64,000 nt of DNA from contig JACKNH010000012.1 in the NCBI GenBank assembly GCA_024234975.1, positions 1-64,000 of the forward strand. Reading direction: 5' to 3'. The number at the start of each line of letters is the position of its first letter. Positions within the stretch are counted from its first letter, which is position 1. Source of the stretch: Gammaproteobacteria bacterium. Lineage in GTDB: Bacteria; Pseudomonadota; Gammaproteobacteria; Ga0077536. Position numbers and translations under genes: made by a program. Shown piece by piece: positions 42,592-51,664 of the stretch. The notes below the pieces were generated by a model. The model saw only the letters and a list, made by a program, of their open reading frames with translations. It did no database searches and was not told the DNA's origin.

Positions 42592-43539
42592 ATGAAAAAA
42601 CGCTTTTTCCTGCTGTGCAGCATATTGCTGGTGCCATCCATATCCGGGCAGGCGGCGGAACCGTTAGGTTGGCTCACCAAAGATGCTGACTGGGCCGCCA
42701 GCAAATCTCAGTTGCAGGCGTTTGGTGAAAAGTTTTCCAGCGCGTCGGATATGTACGCCTACCTGCAGGTGACGGCCGGCGGGGGTGATACGCTTCAATG
42801 GCCACAAATGGGTGAGCCGGCGTATGACTGGTCTGGCGTCTATACGCGCACTGGCGGCGGCCTCTCCTTTGACCCTGATATCGCGGCCGGTGAGACCACG
42901 GCCAAGCTGACGCCGGCCGGTGCAGCAGCACGCCAGGCGAAGATCGACCGCGTGAATTCCACCGGCGGTGAATACGATCCCATCTCCGATTGCCGGCCGC
43001 CGGGTCACCCGCGCTGGGCAACCGAGCCGTTTCTGCATGAATTCGTCGTCACGCCCAACCAGTCCTGGCTGATGAATGAAATGGTCAACGACGTGCGTCG
43101 CATCTATACCGACGGCAGTGCGCACACCTTGCCCGAAGATGCCTATGCCTCGGCTAACGGCGACAGCATCGGCTTCTGGACCGATGGCATGTTGGTGATC
43201 CACACTCAATACCTGATGTCTGGCCAGTACCAGCGTGGCACCCAGCCGGATTATTCAGACCAGGTGCAGGTGGTCGAGCGTTGGAAGAAGATCGACGGTG
43301 TGGTGCTGGAAGCCGACTTCTGGGTGTTCGATCCGGTCAATCTGGCCAAGCCATGGTATACGCGGCAGAGCTGGACCAAGCTGGCCAACGACGACAATCT
43401 GTTGCGGCTGCGTTACTGGGATTGCCGCGAAAACCAGAATAATGAGATTCTGCAGAAATCCGATGGCACCAGCCAGTTCATGGATTTCGATTTCATCGAA
43501 AACGATGCCGAAGTCAGCACTGACGAAGAAGTGAAATGA
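42592..43539 (+). CDS. conserved secreted protein paired with DUF6152 (copy B)
   Basis: 315 residues; signal peptide MKKRFFLLCSILLVPSISGQA after GAGG. An N-terminal segment (YDWSGVYTRTGGGLSFDP) is followed by CRPPGHPRW and a beta-rich C-terminal half (GFWTDGMLVIHTQYLMSGQYQ, QVQVVERWKKIDGVVLEADFWV, YTRQSWTKL) comparable to the product of 31795. As there, a DUF6152 gene follows immediately. The protein is periplasmic or surface-associated with unknown function. It starts 182 bases from the divergent dioxygenase operon, suggesting a shared control region. Confidence 0.7.
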   Translation: MKKRFFLLCSILLVPSISGQAAEPLGWLTKDADWAASKSQLQAFGEKFSSASDMYAYLQVTAGGGDTLQWPQMGEPAYDWSGVYTRTGGGLSFDPDIAAGETTAKLTPAGAAARQAKIDRVNSTGGEYDPISDCRPPGHPRWATEPFLHEFVVTPNQSWLMNEMVNDVRRIYTDGSAHTLPEDAYASANGDSIGFWTDGMLVIHTQYLMSGQYQRGTQPDYSDQVQVVERWKKIDGVVLEADFWVFDPVNLAKPWYTRQSWTKLANDDNLLRLRYWDCRENQNNEILQKSDGTSQFMDFDFIENDAEVSTDEEVK

Positions 43540-43564
43540 CATTGCCGGCCTGGAAAGGACTGTT

Positions 43565-43960
43565 ATGAAAATCAAAGCCTCGATCCTTCTGCTGCTGACG
43601 GCGATGCCCATCGGCGCTGCGCTGGCACACCATTCCGGCGCCATGTTCAATTACGGCGAGATGGTGGAAGTCACCGGTGTGGTGAAGGAGTTCCAGTACA
43701 CCAACCCGCATTCCTGGCTGCTGGTGGATGTGACCAATGCCGATGGCAGCGTCACCACCTGGGGGTTTGAGGCTGAAGGCCCGAGCACCTTGATGCGTGC
43801 CGGCATCCGCAAGAACGATTTGCCACCGGGCACGAAGATCACGATTCGCGGCAACCCGCTGAAGGATGGCCGCAGTGCCGGCGCCTGGATCGACGCCGTG
43901 GTCGACGGCAAAACCATCAATCCACGCAACGGCTTCGCGGTGGTGCCCGCGGCAAAATAG
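43565..43960 (+). CDS. DUF6152 family periplasmic protein (copy B)
   Basis: 131 residues; GGAAAGGAC before the ATG; signal peptide ends GAALA, then HHSGAMFNYGE. DUF6152 landmarks: HHS near the mature N-terminus, MVEVTGVVKEFQYTNPHSWLLVDV (NPH motif), FEAEGPSTLMRAG, and LPPGTKITIRGNPLKDG. More canonical than copy A at 32610. Followed by a strong terminator. Partner of the gene 25 bases upstream. Confidence 0.85.
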   Translation: MKIKASILLLLTAMPIGAALAHHSGAMFNYGEMVEVTGVVKEFQYTNPHSWLLVDVTNADGSVTTWGFEAEGPSTLMRAGIRKNDLPPGTKITIRGNPLKDGRSAGAWIDAVVDGKTINPRNGFAVVPAAK

Positions 43961-43983
43961 TCGGCCGCTCGTCAGCACCAATA

Positions 43984-44007
43984 AAAGCCCGGCATTGCCG
44001 GGCTTTT
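43984..44007 (+). terminator. rho-independent terminator
   Basis: AAAGCCCGGCATTGCCGGGC followed by TTTTTGCTTT is a classic intrinsic terminator 24 bases after the DUF6152 stop. On the minus strand the stem is followed by a TTTTAT run, so it may also serve the regulator gene ending at 44032. Confidence 0.9.
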
Positions 44008-44031
44008 TGCTTTCGCACCACCTGCGTCGAC

Positions 44032-45796
44032 TCAGGCACTGTTCTTCTTGATCCAGTAATTGACTTGCGAGCGCGACATGCCCGTCATACGCGCTGCCTT
44101 CACCGCGCTGCCCTGACAGCGTTCCAGTGCTGCGCCAATGAGGGCGTCATTGATTTCATCGCGGCTCAAGCCACTGTCGAGCAACTGCGCCGCCAGCGTG
44201 GTTGCGGCCATGCTCTGCTTTTCCGTCAATACGAATGCGCGGAACGGATCCTTGTTCTGGATATCCGCCAACGTGGATACGGTCGGAACTCATCAGCAGA
44301 TGATTGACGTCGATCGCTTCACCCGCTTCGACGAGGATGACGCCGCGCTCGATGATGTTCTCCATCTCACGCACGTTGCCTGGCCAGTGATAACGCTGGA
44401 ACAGCGAGATCAGTGCGTTGCTGAATCCGGGGATGCTTTTGCCGTGGGTTTGCGAAATCTTGCGCAGGAAATAGTTCATCAATACCGGAATGTCGGCACG
44501 GCGTTCACGCAACGGCGGTATGTAGACCGGGAACGTGTTCAACCTGTGGAACAGATCGGCGCGGAAACCGCCTTTCTGTACTTCATCCTCGAGATCGGCA
44601 TTGGTTGCTGCAATCACCCGGACATCTGACTGCATGGTCTGGCCACCACCGATGCGTTCAAATTCACCCTCCTGCAGAACGCGCAACAACTTGCCCTGCG
44701 CGGAGAATGACAACGTGCCTATTTCATCCAGGAAAAGGGTGCCGCCGCTCGCGCGCTCGAAGCGCCCCGCGCGGGTTTTGTCCGCTCCGGTATAGGCGCC
44801 TTTTTCAACGCCGAACAACTCCGCTTCAATGAGCGATTCCGGGATCGCGGCACAGTTCACCGCCAGAAACGGCGCTTGCGCACGCGCGCTGCGCCAATGC
44901 AGTTCGCGGGCAAATACTTCCTTGCCGACGCCACTCTCGCCGAGAAACAGCACCGGCGTCTGGGTGCTGGCAACCTTGTCCACCAGGTGCAGCGCGAGAT
45001 TGAAGCCCGCGGAGGCACCTACCAGCGTGCGTTTGTCCTTAGGAATCTCGATGCCTGTAACCCGCCCGCGCCTTTTTGCGACCGCCGCTTTCGGCACTGG
45101 TCGGTAGTTTTCGGCGCGGAAACGGCTGAGTTCCTTTTCCGCATCCGGCCATTCCGAGGCGGGCTTGCCGATCAGGAAGCATGTTTCATGGCCCATGGCG
45201 ATGCATTCGATTTCGCGGAAGATGATCGGGCGGCCGAAAAACGCCGAGGCATAGCCGCAGGCGTGGCCGATCTGCTGCCAACCGCCGGGCTCGTGGCTGA
45301 TGCCGAGCTGTTCAAGATGCGCCTGACATTCCGCGCTGTTGTGCCAGTAGTATTCGCTGTAGAACTCACCCTTGTCCGGGTTGGCTTCGAACTTCAGCGC
45401 TTGAACCCGCACCGAGCCCTTCAGCGCATGAATCTGCGGCCCGGTTTCAAAACTTTCGAATACATCCGCGTCACGCCGCAGCTTGTGCGCGAGTTCGCCG
45501 TAGGCCGTACCCATTTCGTAACCGATGCGTGACAGGACCGCGCGCGCGCGTTCGTAGCCAAGCGACAGGATGAGTTCACGCCGCATGATGCCGAGGGACT
45601 TGTTATCGGTCAGCACCATGCGTTCGCCGTTGAGGATGATCTCGGCGTTCTCGGGCGAGAAATGGAAGTTCTCCAGAATGTCCGCGAAGTCCGGGTGATT
45701 TTCAGGCCGCAGATCATTTACATGCTGCCGCGGCGCCTCGGGTTTCGGGGGGCGACCTCCGGGACGCCGTGTGGGTAGCTGTTTTCGGGTGCTCAT
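44032..45796 (-). pseudogene. DmpR/XylR-type sigma-54 activator of aromatic catabolism, frameshifted
   Basis: From the ATG at 45796 the frame encodes an XylR_N sensor domain (about 30-140), a V4R domain (145-210), and an AAA+ domain with GESGVGKE and GAYTGA (333-338), but runs to a stop at 44156 with unrelated sequence. The expected Fis-type HTH (ERCQGSAVKAARMTGMSRSQVNYWIKK) continues in another frame from about 44280 to 44032. A single extra base near 44274-44284 separates the frames (SSD then VSTLADIQNKDPF). Phenol-pocket His123 and Trp151 and zinc residues Glu195, Cys198, Cys206 match MopR positions with a constant offset; the fourth zinc Cys is Gly172. Either inactivated or a sequencing error. 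Confidence 0.85.
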
Positions 45797-45937
45797 CCGC
45801 GACCGCTTTCCGGGTTGGCTGCTGAATGCGTACATTTAAACATTGCCGGCATAGATATGCGTAATTTCAGACGATGTTTCATCGCCGGGCTAGCGGGTGA
45901 ATGGTCAACCAATTGAAATAACGCATGTTTCCCTGAA

Positions 45938-45953
45938 TGGCACACGCCTTGCT
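45938..45953 (+). promoter_or_regulatory. sigma-54 (-24/-12) promoter
   Basis: TGGCAC-ACGCC-TTGCT is a full consensus match with GG-N10-GC spacing. Predicted start near 45964, about 120 bases before the flavin monooxygenase start. It lies in the divergent gap beside the sigma-54 activator gene. No convincing upstream activator site was identified; a CAATTG core at about 45910 is too close to the promoter. Confidence 0.85.
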
Positions 45954-46082
45954 CTTATCTGCGAAGACGCTGGAACCGGCCGTTGGGCACAATAATGGTT
46001 GCAGCTGCCGTCGCGGCGCAAAGGGCCTGAAGTCCCCGCCGCGCAAGGGGTGCAAGAAACAAACACAGGGGGAGCAAGCAAG

Positions 46083-47234
46083 GTGGCCAGCCAACAAGAG
46101 TTGTTTGAGCGCGTTGAATCGATTTTGCCGGGCATTGCGCAGCGGCGGCGCTACGTCAGCGACCACGGCGTCATACATCCGGATTCGCTGAAGGAGTGCG
46201 AGGAAATCGAAATCATGAAGACCCTCATACCGAAGCGGTATGGCGGTTTTGAACTCGATCTCGACACCATGGCCGGCATCATTCGCCGGCTCAGCGCGAA
46301 CTGTATGTCCACGGGCTGGATCATGGCGTTCTTCGTTGGCCACAACTGGATGATCACGCGCTTCAACGAGCAGACGCAGAACGACGTATTCGACGACAAT
46401 CCGGCGCCCAAGGTACCCGGCCAGATCCGTCCCACCATCGCCGCGAAGAAGGTCACCGGCGGTTATGAGTTGACCGGTAAGTCACACTGGAACTCGGGCA
46501 TCGTGCATGGCGACTGGGTGCTGACCGGCATCCTGATCGAAGGCGAGGGGCCGAAACTGGCGCTGGTGAAAGCCGGTGATTTCCAGATTGATGAAGTCTG
46601 GGATATGGCGGCGATGGAAGGGACCGGCAGCCACGACATGATTTGCGATGGCACGTTTGTGCCCGAGCATCGGACAACGGAGATCGGGCCGTTTGTCGAA
46701 GGCTATCCGAACGGTCGTGGCATGTACGACAACCCGCTGTACGCGATGCCGGTGCTGCCGTTCATGTATACCGAAGTGGCCGGGGTATTTGCCGGCGGTC
46801 TGACCGGCGCGACCCATCATTTCGTCAACATGTTGAGTGGCGGCGATCCGACCTACAGCCCCGGCAAGCTGGCCGAGTTGCCCACCGTCCACCTGAAAAT
46901 CGGCGAGGCGGCCGCGCGGGCGAACGCGGCCAACAAACTGACCGACGCGCTGGTCCAGGAGATCCTCGGCATCCGCGATTCACGCGGCATCACCTTTGAG
47001 GATCGGCTGCGGCTCAAGGTGGATATGGGTTACCTGGTCAACCACTGCCGGGACTCGATCAACTCGCTGATCCATGACGCCGGCGCCAGAAGTTTCGAGA
47101 ACAAATCGCCGATCCAGGCATTCTTCCGCGATATCAACACGCTCAGTGTCCATGCGTTCTGGGACTGGAGCGTATGCCGGGAGCAGTATGGCCGTGGCCA
47201 GGTGGGACTGAAACCCACGCACCCGCTGCTATAG
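46083..47234 (+). CDS. flavin-dependent aromatic monooxygenase, oxygenase component (acyl-CoA dehydrogenase fold)
   Basis: 383 residues from GTG 46083, eight bases after GGGGGAG. Group D flavoprotein monooxygenase related to HsaA and the C2 component of p-hydroxyphenylacetate hydroxylase. An N-terminal helical domain (LIPKRYGGFELDL, then MSTGWIMAFFVGHNWM) is followed by a beta domain (GGYELTGKSHWNSGIVHGDWVLTG) and C-terminal helices (SVHAFWDWSV). It uses reduced flavin from a separate reductase, encoded 177 bases downstream, to hydroxylate a phenolic ring. It is transcribed from a consensus sigma-54 promoter beside a phenol-sensor regulator, so a phenol is the likely substrate. If hydroxylation is para, the product would be the dioxygenase substrate hydroquinone. 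Confidence 0.85.
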   Translation: MASQQELFERVESILPGIAQRRRYVSDHGVIHPDSLKECEEIEIMKTLIPKRYGGFELDLDTMAGIIRRLSANCMSTGWIMAFFVGHNWMITRFNEQTQNDVFDDNPAPKVPGQIRPTIAAKKVTGGYELTGKSHWNSGIVHGDWVLTGILIEGEGPKLALVKAGDFQIDEVWDMAAMEGTGSHDMICDGTFVPEHRTTEIGPFVEGYPNGRGMYDNPLYAMPVLPFMYTEVAGVFAGGLTGATHHFVNMLSGGDPTYSPGKLAELPTVHLKIGEAAARANAANKLTDALVQEILGIRDSRGITFEDRLRLKVDMGYLVNHCRDSINSLIHDAGARSFENKSPIQAFFRDINTLSVHAFWDWSVCREQYGRGQVGLKPTHPLL

Positions 47235-47271
47235 TGTCGGCAACCAGTTACAAGCGGCACCGATGATTCGT

Positions 47272-47310
47272 TGCCCACGGTGGACGGCCCCCATCCGACC
47301 CACCGTGGCA
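47272..47310 (+). promoter_or_regulatory. intercistronic hairpin
   Basis: TGCC(C)ACGGTGG and CCACCGTGGCA form an 11-base stem with one bulge and a 16-base loop, between the monooxygenase and reductase genes. No T run, so it is more likely an mRNA-stability or processing element than a terminator. Confidence 0.4.
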
Positions 47311-47411
47311 GTCGCCCGCCGGCGTGGCCCCTGCTTTCCCCGCAGACCTCCCATTGCGTCGGCGTTCGATATACGGGTTTCGGGGCCGCTTGTTCTTACC
47401 CGGAGAAGACC

Positions 47412-47984
47412 ATGACCATCAGTTCAGACGTATTCCGTTCCGCCATGCGCCATCTCGCCGGCCACGTCTGCCTGATCACCACCTGCGGCAGCGACGGCGC
47501 ACGCAATGGTTTGACCGCCACCGCAGTGTGTTCCGTTTCCGCCGAACCACCCACCCTGTTATGCAGTGTATTCACCCAGACCGACTGCCGCGCCACGATT
47601 CAGGCATCGGGCAGTTTCGCGGTCAATGTCCTCTCGGTCGCCGACAAGGCGCTGGCTGATCGCTTCGCTTCAAAACTTCGGGGCGAAGAGCGGTTCCAGG
47701 CCGGCGAGTGGCAGACGCTGGAAACCGGCAGCCCGGTATTGAAGAGCGCCCTGGCGAGTTTTGACTGCAAGCTGGTCAATTCAGTGCAGGTCAATACGCA
47801 CAGCATTCTGATCGGCGAGATCCACGCGGTACGCATTACGCAGAATGTTGAAAAGCCACTGCTGTATTCGCATGGCGGTTACGGTGAATTCTCACGCCGC
47901 ACGCCAGGTGCGGACACCAGCATGCAGTGGTGTCCGGACTGGGACTTCTCCGCGGACGCCTCCGCAGGGGAACTCGGCGACTAG
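47412..47984 (+). CDS. flavin reductase, partner of the monooxygenase
   Basis: 190 residues; GGAGAAG before the ATG. Flavin_Reduct (HpaC/HsaB-like) fold: FRSAMRHLAGHVCLITT near the start, GLTATAVCSVSAEPPTLLCSV (flavin-binding loop with the conserved T-A-x-SVS pattern), SGSFAVNVLS, FDCKLVNSVQVNTHSILIGEI, and the terminal LLYSHGGYGEFS. It supplies reduced FMN/FAD to the oxygenase component encoded upstream. Cytoplasmic, NAD(P)H-dependent by family. Confidence 0.9.
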   Translation: MTISSDVFRSAMRHLAGHVCLITTCGSDGARNGLTATAVCSVSAEPPTLLCSVFTQTDCRATIQASGSFAVNVLSVADKALADRFASKLRGEERFQAGEWQTLETGSPVLKSALASFDCKLVNSVQVNTHSILIGEIHAVRITQNVEKPLLYSHGGYGEFSRRTPGADTSMQWCPDWDFSADASAGELGD

Positions 47985-48325
47985 CACATCCTTCACATCT
48001 CGGCGTTCGCACCGAGGGACTGGTGCATTCGGTTCGGTTTTCGGCGTTTCACTCCAGGACTCATCAACCGGTGACCGCAGTCGCATTCGGGCCGGCCGAA
48101 CGTCTGCGCTTGCAACTATTACAATATCAGCCTGATTTCCACGCGGAAAATGGACTTTACCGACGTGTGTTGTTAGCTATGGATCCATCCAGGAAATCCG
48201 TCGTTTCCGCCGCCTGGCGCGATCGATTTGGATCCATTGCGATCGAAGTGGGAAATTCGGAAAATTCAAAGCTTCCCGCTGCCAGGCCCGAGGATGGAAT
48301 AACGATACGTCAAGGTGAATTCGAT
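47985..48325. other. intergenic region, leader of the phytochrome operon
   Basis: 341 bases without a supportable gene. The open frame across it lacks a start with a ribosome site and is not protein-like. A TACAAT hexamer at about 48118-48124 could be a -10 element, but no good -35 pairs with it. Confidence 0.4.
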
Positions 48326-49027
48326 ATGTCCACAGTAATGACGCGTCCGCAATCGGTTCGTATTCCGTCCACGATCACGGTTGCAAACGCCGGCCTGGAG
48401 CGGTCGCGTCAGCCCTTCTCTATTTGTGTCGCCTTGCGTAAAGTGACCGCTCTTCACCATGAGCGGGTTGAGCTGCTCATGCCTGTCAGTCGCGAATCAG
48501 TCGGGCTGCCTGAGTACCTTGAGTTTCTCGGTCTGATGGCCGAGTGGGTCGCACAGATTGAATGCTGGATCGGGCACCATCCCAGTACCGGAATATGGCA
48601 ATCGCGGCTGCCGTTCATCCGACGGTACTCGCGCCTGGTGGCTGATCTTGAAGCATCGGAGCATCCGGTGCCTCGAACCATGAAGTGCCATTTCAGCGCT
48701 ATTGCGCTCTGGCCTCAGGACGAAGCCTTCTACTGGGGCGTGCGATACGTGATCGAAGGGTCGCGGCTGGGCGGGCGGATGTTATATCGGAAGTTGTCGG
48801 AGCAGCACGTGGCAAGTGCCATGCGGTTCCTGGCGGAGGACGAACTGTTGGCGCAGCAATGGCGCGATTTGCGGCAAGTTATGGAAGTGAGAATTCGGTC
48901 CATGTTTGATTTGGAGGTCGCCTGTACCGGCGCGGTAGCGGCTTTTGGCATGCTGGAAGACCATGTCCTCAGCATGACCGCCGCCGACGCCGCCCCGGCG
49001 TGCCGCCAGGGGAGTGGGGATGCATGA
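48326..49027 (+). CDS. bphO: bacterial haem oxygenase (biliverdin producing)
   Basis: 233 residues from the ATG at 48326 (AAGGTG upstream). The haem oxygenase helical fold is recognisable: LRKVTALHHERVE holds the proximal haem His (His45 with Glu49), then LPEYLEFLGLMAEWVAQIE and a later ALWPQDEAFYWGVRYVIEGSRLGGRML, which carries the distal-helix glycines. It opens haem to biliverdin, the chromophore of the phytochrome encoded next. Its stop overlaps the phytochrome ATG by four bases, so the two are coupled. Confidence 0.88.
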   Translation: MSTVMTRPQSVRIPSTITVANAGLERSRQPFSICVALRKVTALHHERVELLMPVSRESVGLPEYLEFLGLMAEWVAQIECWIGHHPSTGIWQSRLPFIRRYSRLVADLEASEHPVPRTMKCHFSAIALWPQDEAFYWGVRYVIEGSRLGGRMLYRKLSEQHVASAMRFLAEDELLAQQWRDLRQVMEVRIRSMFDLEVACTGAVAAFGMLEDHVLSMTAADAAPACRQGSGDA

Positions 49028-51258
49028 CGCCGCCGTCAGCCGATGATGCCGCTGACACCGCGTCGACTTCAACGTCGGCTCGCGAATCTGTAGACCTTTC
49101 CAACTGCGATGTGGAGCCCATACATATTCCCGGCACGATTCAGCCACATGGTCACCTGTTCGTGTTTGACAGGAACGCCAGGCTGGTCGCCTACAGCGCC
49201 AATGCCAAAGAGTTCACCGGTTCCGATATCCGCGTGGGCGTGTCGGCAACGGATTTTCCATGGCTCGCGCAGCTGACCGAGGATTTTGACGACGCGCTCG
49301 CAGATCTCCTGGAAGGCGAAACGGTGGTCCGCTCCGGGCAGATTGAACCGGACGGACGACCCTTCGACTACTTCGTGCACGCTTACGGCGGCCGGGTGCT
49401 GGTGGAATTCGAATATCGGCTGGCGAGCAAAGAGGAAAGCGCGGAGTTCGCCTGGAAAGCCCATGTCGCACTGGATCGCCTGAAGCGACAACGTCATATC
49501 GAGCCACTGCTGGATATGGCGGTCGAACAGGTCAGGGCCATTACCGGGTTCGATCGTGTCGTCGCCTATCGTTTCCGGCATGACCAGAGCGGCGATGTGG
49601 TGGCGGAGTCGGTCGTAGCGGAGATGGAGCCGTTCATCGGTCGCCGCTATCCGGCGAGCGATATTCCCGCGCAGGCGCGTCGACTGTACACGCTGAATAC
49701 CTTGCGCTTCATTGCCAGCACCGAAGATGCCCCGGTCAGCATCGTTGGCGATTTGCCGTCAGCGCCGATTGATTTGAGCCACGCCGTCCTGCGCAGCGTC
49801 TCACCGATCCATCTCGAATATCTTCGCAATATGGGCGTCGCCGCATCGATGAGTGTCTCGCTGCTGGTTGATGGTCAACTGTGGGGATTGATCGCCTGCC
49901 ATCATCGGACGCCAAAGCGCGTACCTGCGTCCAGCCGGATGGCGTGTGATGTCATCGCGCAGGTCTTGTCGACGACGCTGCAATCGTTGCTGGACAAGGA
50001 ATACGCGGCTGAGATATCGGCCGCTGCAACGCTGCGCTCAGCGTTGATGCAGGCGGTGCTGGAAGCGGAAAACATGCTCACCCCGATCGTCGAGCACTCC
50101 GCGAACCTGCTGCAGCAACTCAAGGCCGATGCGCTGATCATCTCCCATTCCGGCAAGCTTTATATCCATGGCGATGTCTCTGAAGGGCTGGCGAAAGAGA
50201 TTGTCGAGACGCTGAATCAAAGCACAGGGTATCAGGGCCTGATTACGTTCACCCGCCGGGAGGAGTGGCCGCAGCATCTGCATCGCAAGCTGGGCCGCTG
50301 GGCCGGCTTGCTGGCGATGTGTTTCGACGTTGTCGGATGTGCCTGGATCATCGGGTTGCGCCTGGAACAGATTGAAACCGTGCGCTGGGCCGGCAAACCG
50401 GAGAAAGTCATCAAGGTCGGGCCAATGGGTGCGCGGCTCACCCCTCGTGGCTCCTTCGAAGAGTGGAAAGAGACCGTGCGGAATTCGGCTGAGCCATGGT
50501 CAGACGCCAGACAGGCGATAGCACAGGAATTATTGTCCGCGCTGCTGCAGGTCAGTAACAAGCGGCATGCCGAGACCGAGCGTACGCGCACGCAACTGCT
50601 TGCGATGCTGGGACATGATCTCCGCGATCCATTGAACTCGATCAGCATGGCGGCGCGGGTATTGGAGCGCGGACAGGCGCAACCCCGGCTGGGCGAGCGT
50701 ATCAGGCAGTCCAGCAGCCGGATGCAGAATCTGGTCAACCATGTACTGGACCTGAGCCGCATCAACAGCGGGCTGGGGCTTGGTCTGAAGTCCCGTCCCG
50801 TCGACTTGCGCATGCTGGTCGCTGATCTGGTGGACGAAGTCAGAGTGGCCCATCCCGGCGTCAACTACCAGTTCAATCTGCCACGTGGCGTCACCGCCGA
50901 TTGCGATCCGGATCGGATTGCGCAGGTGCTTTCCAACCTGCTGAGCAACGCCCGCCACCATGGCGAGATTGGCAAGCCGATCACCATCGAGCTATATGAC
51001 CAGGAGGGTCAGGCCATCATCAGCGTCCGCAATCAATCGCCGAGAATTCCCGTGGAAACGGAAGCGCAGCTGTTCAACGCGTTCAAGGCCGAGTCCATTG
51101 CCAACGAGCGCAATCGGGGCGGATTGGGGCTAGGGTTGTTCATCGCGTCTGAAATCATGAAGGCGCATGACGGAGAACTGTTTTATCGCTATCAGGAGCC
51201 GGAAGTGGTATTCACGCTGAAAATGCCGCTGGGCGGGGAAACCGCCGATGTCTCCTGA
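49024..51258 (+). CDS. bphP: bacteriophytochrome histidine kinase
   Basis: 744 residues from the ATG at 49024. Domain order: PAS2 with the biliverdin-attachment Cys28 (SNCDVEPIHIPGTIQPHG), GAF with PASDIP near residue 210, PHY with the tongue motif PRGSFEEW near 475, HisKA with phospho-acceptor His531 (GHDLRDPLNSI), and HATPase_c (QVLSNLLSNARHH, GGLGLGLF). A red/far-red photoreceptor kinase, cytoplasmic and dimeric by family. No receiver is fused; a single-domain response regulator gene follows 31 bases later. Confidence 0.93.
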   Translation: MTPPSADDAADTASTSTSARESVDLSNCDVEPIHIPGTIQPHGHLFVFDRNARLVAYSANAKEFTGSDIRVGVSATDFPWLAQLTEDFDDALADLLEGETVVRSGQIEPDGRPFDYFVHAYGGRVLVEFEYRLASKEESAEFAWKAHVALDRLKRQRHIEPLLDMAVEQVRAITGFDRVVAYRFRHDQSGDVVAESVVAEMEPFIGRRYPASDIPAQARRLYTLNTLRFIASTEDAPVSIVGDLPSAPIDLSHAVLRSVSPIHLEYLRNMGVAASMSVSLLVDGQLWGLIACHHRTPKRVPASSRMACDVIAQVLSTTLQSLLDKEYAAEISAAATLRSALMQAVLEAENMLTPIVEHSANLLQQLKADALIISHSGKLYIHGDVSEGLAKEIVETLNQSTGYQGLITFTRREEWPQHLHRKLGRWAGLLAMCFDVVGCAWIIGLRLEQIETVRWAGKPEKVIKVGPMGARLTPRGSFEEWKETVRNSAEPWSDARQAIAQELLSALLQVSNKRHAETERTRTQLLAMLGHDLRDPLNSISMAARVLERGQAQPRLGERIRQSSSRMQNLVNHVLDLSRINSGLGLGLKSRPVDLRMLVADLVDEVRVAHPGVNYQFNLPRGVTADCDPDRIAQVLSNLLSNARHHGEIGKPITIELYDQEGQAIISVRNQSPRIPVETEAQLFNAFKAESIANERNRGGLGLGLFIASEIMKAHDGELFYRYQEPEVVFTLKMPLGGETADVS

Positions 51259-51289
51259 CGGATTCGTTTGCCGGCGGAATCAGGGATCC

Positions 51290-51664
51290 ATGATCAAGGT
51301 ACTCGTCGTCGACGACAACAAGGAAAGCGCCGCGTTGTACTGTGACGTGCTGGAACTTGAGAATTTCGTGGCACAGGCCGAACTGAACGGGGCAGCGGCG
51401 ATAGAGCGCTGCCGGCTGTGGTCGCCGGATGCGATTGTCATCGACATAGAACTGCCTGATATGTCAGGCATCGAACTGGCGCGACAGCTGAAGGAACAGC
51501 TTGGCTACGGCGGCACAATCGTCGGCACCAGCGGCTACGATCCGGAAAAAGCCAACTCACTGGGGGCGGACCGCTATTTCGATCATTTCATCCAGAAGCC
51601 GATTGATGTGGACAGACTCATCGAATTGCTGGACGGCGCAGCGGCAGCACCGGGTCCGGCATGA
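51290..51664 (+). CDS. single-domain response regulator of the phytochrome operon
   Basis: 124 residues from the ATG at 51290. Receiver fold only: VVDDN at 7-10, phospho-acceptor Asp52 (IVIDIELPDMSG), the Thr/Ser of GTSGYD, and Lys in FIQKPIDVDRL. No output domain, so it likely works as a phosphate shuttle or by protein-protein contact. The stop overlaps the next ATG (ATGA), linking it to a histidine-phosphotransfer-like protein. Confidence 0.88.
   Translation: MIKVLVVDDNKESAALYCDVLELENFVAQAELNGAAAIERCRLWSPDAIVIDIELPDMSGIELARQLKEQLGYGGTIVGTSGYDPEKANSLGADRYFDHFIQKPIDVDRLIELLDGAAAAPGPA

Noticed and set aside
45900..45925. CAATTG-centred sequence as an upstream activator site for the DmpR/XylR-type regulator
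   Set aside because: Only the core matches the known site, the flanks do not, and it lies about 20 bases from the -24 element, far closer than normal enhancer sites.
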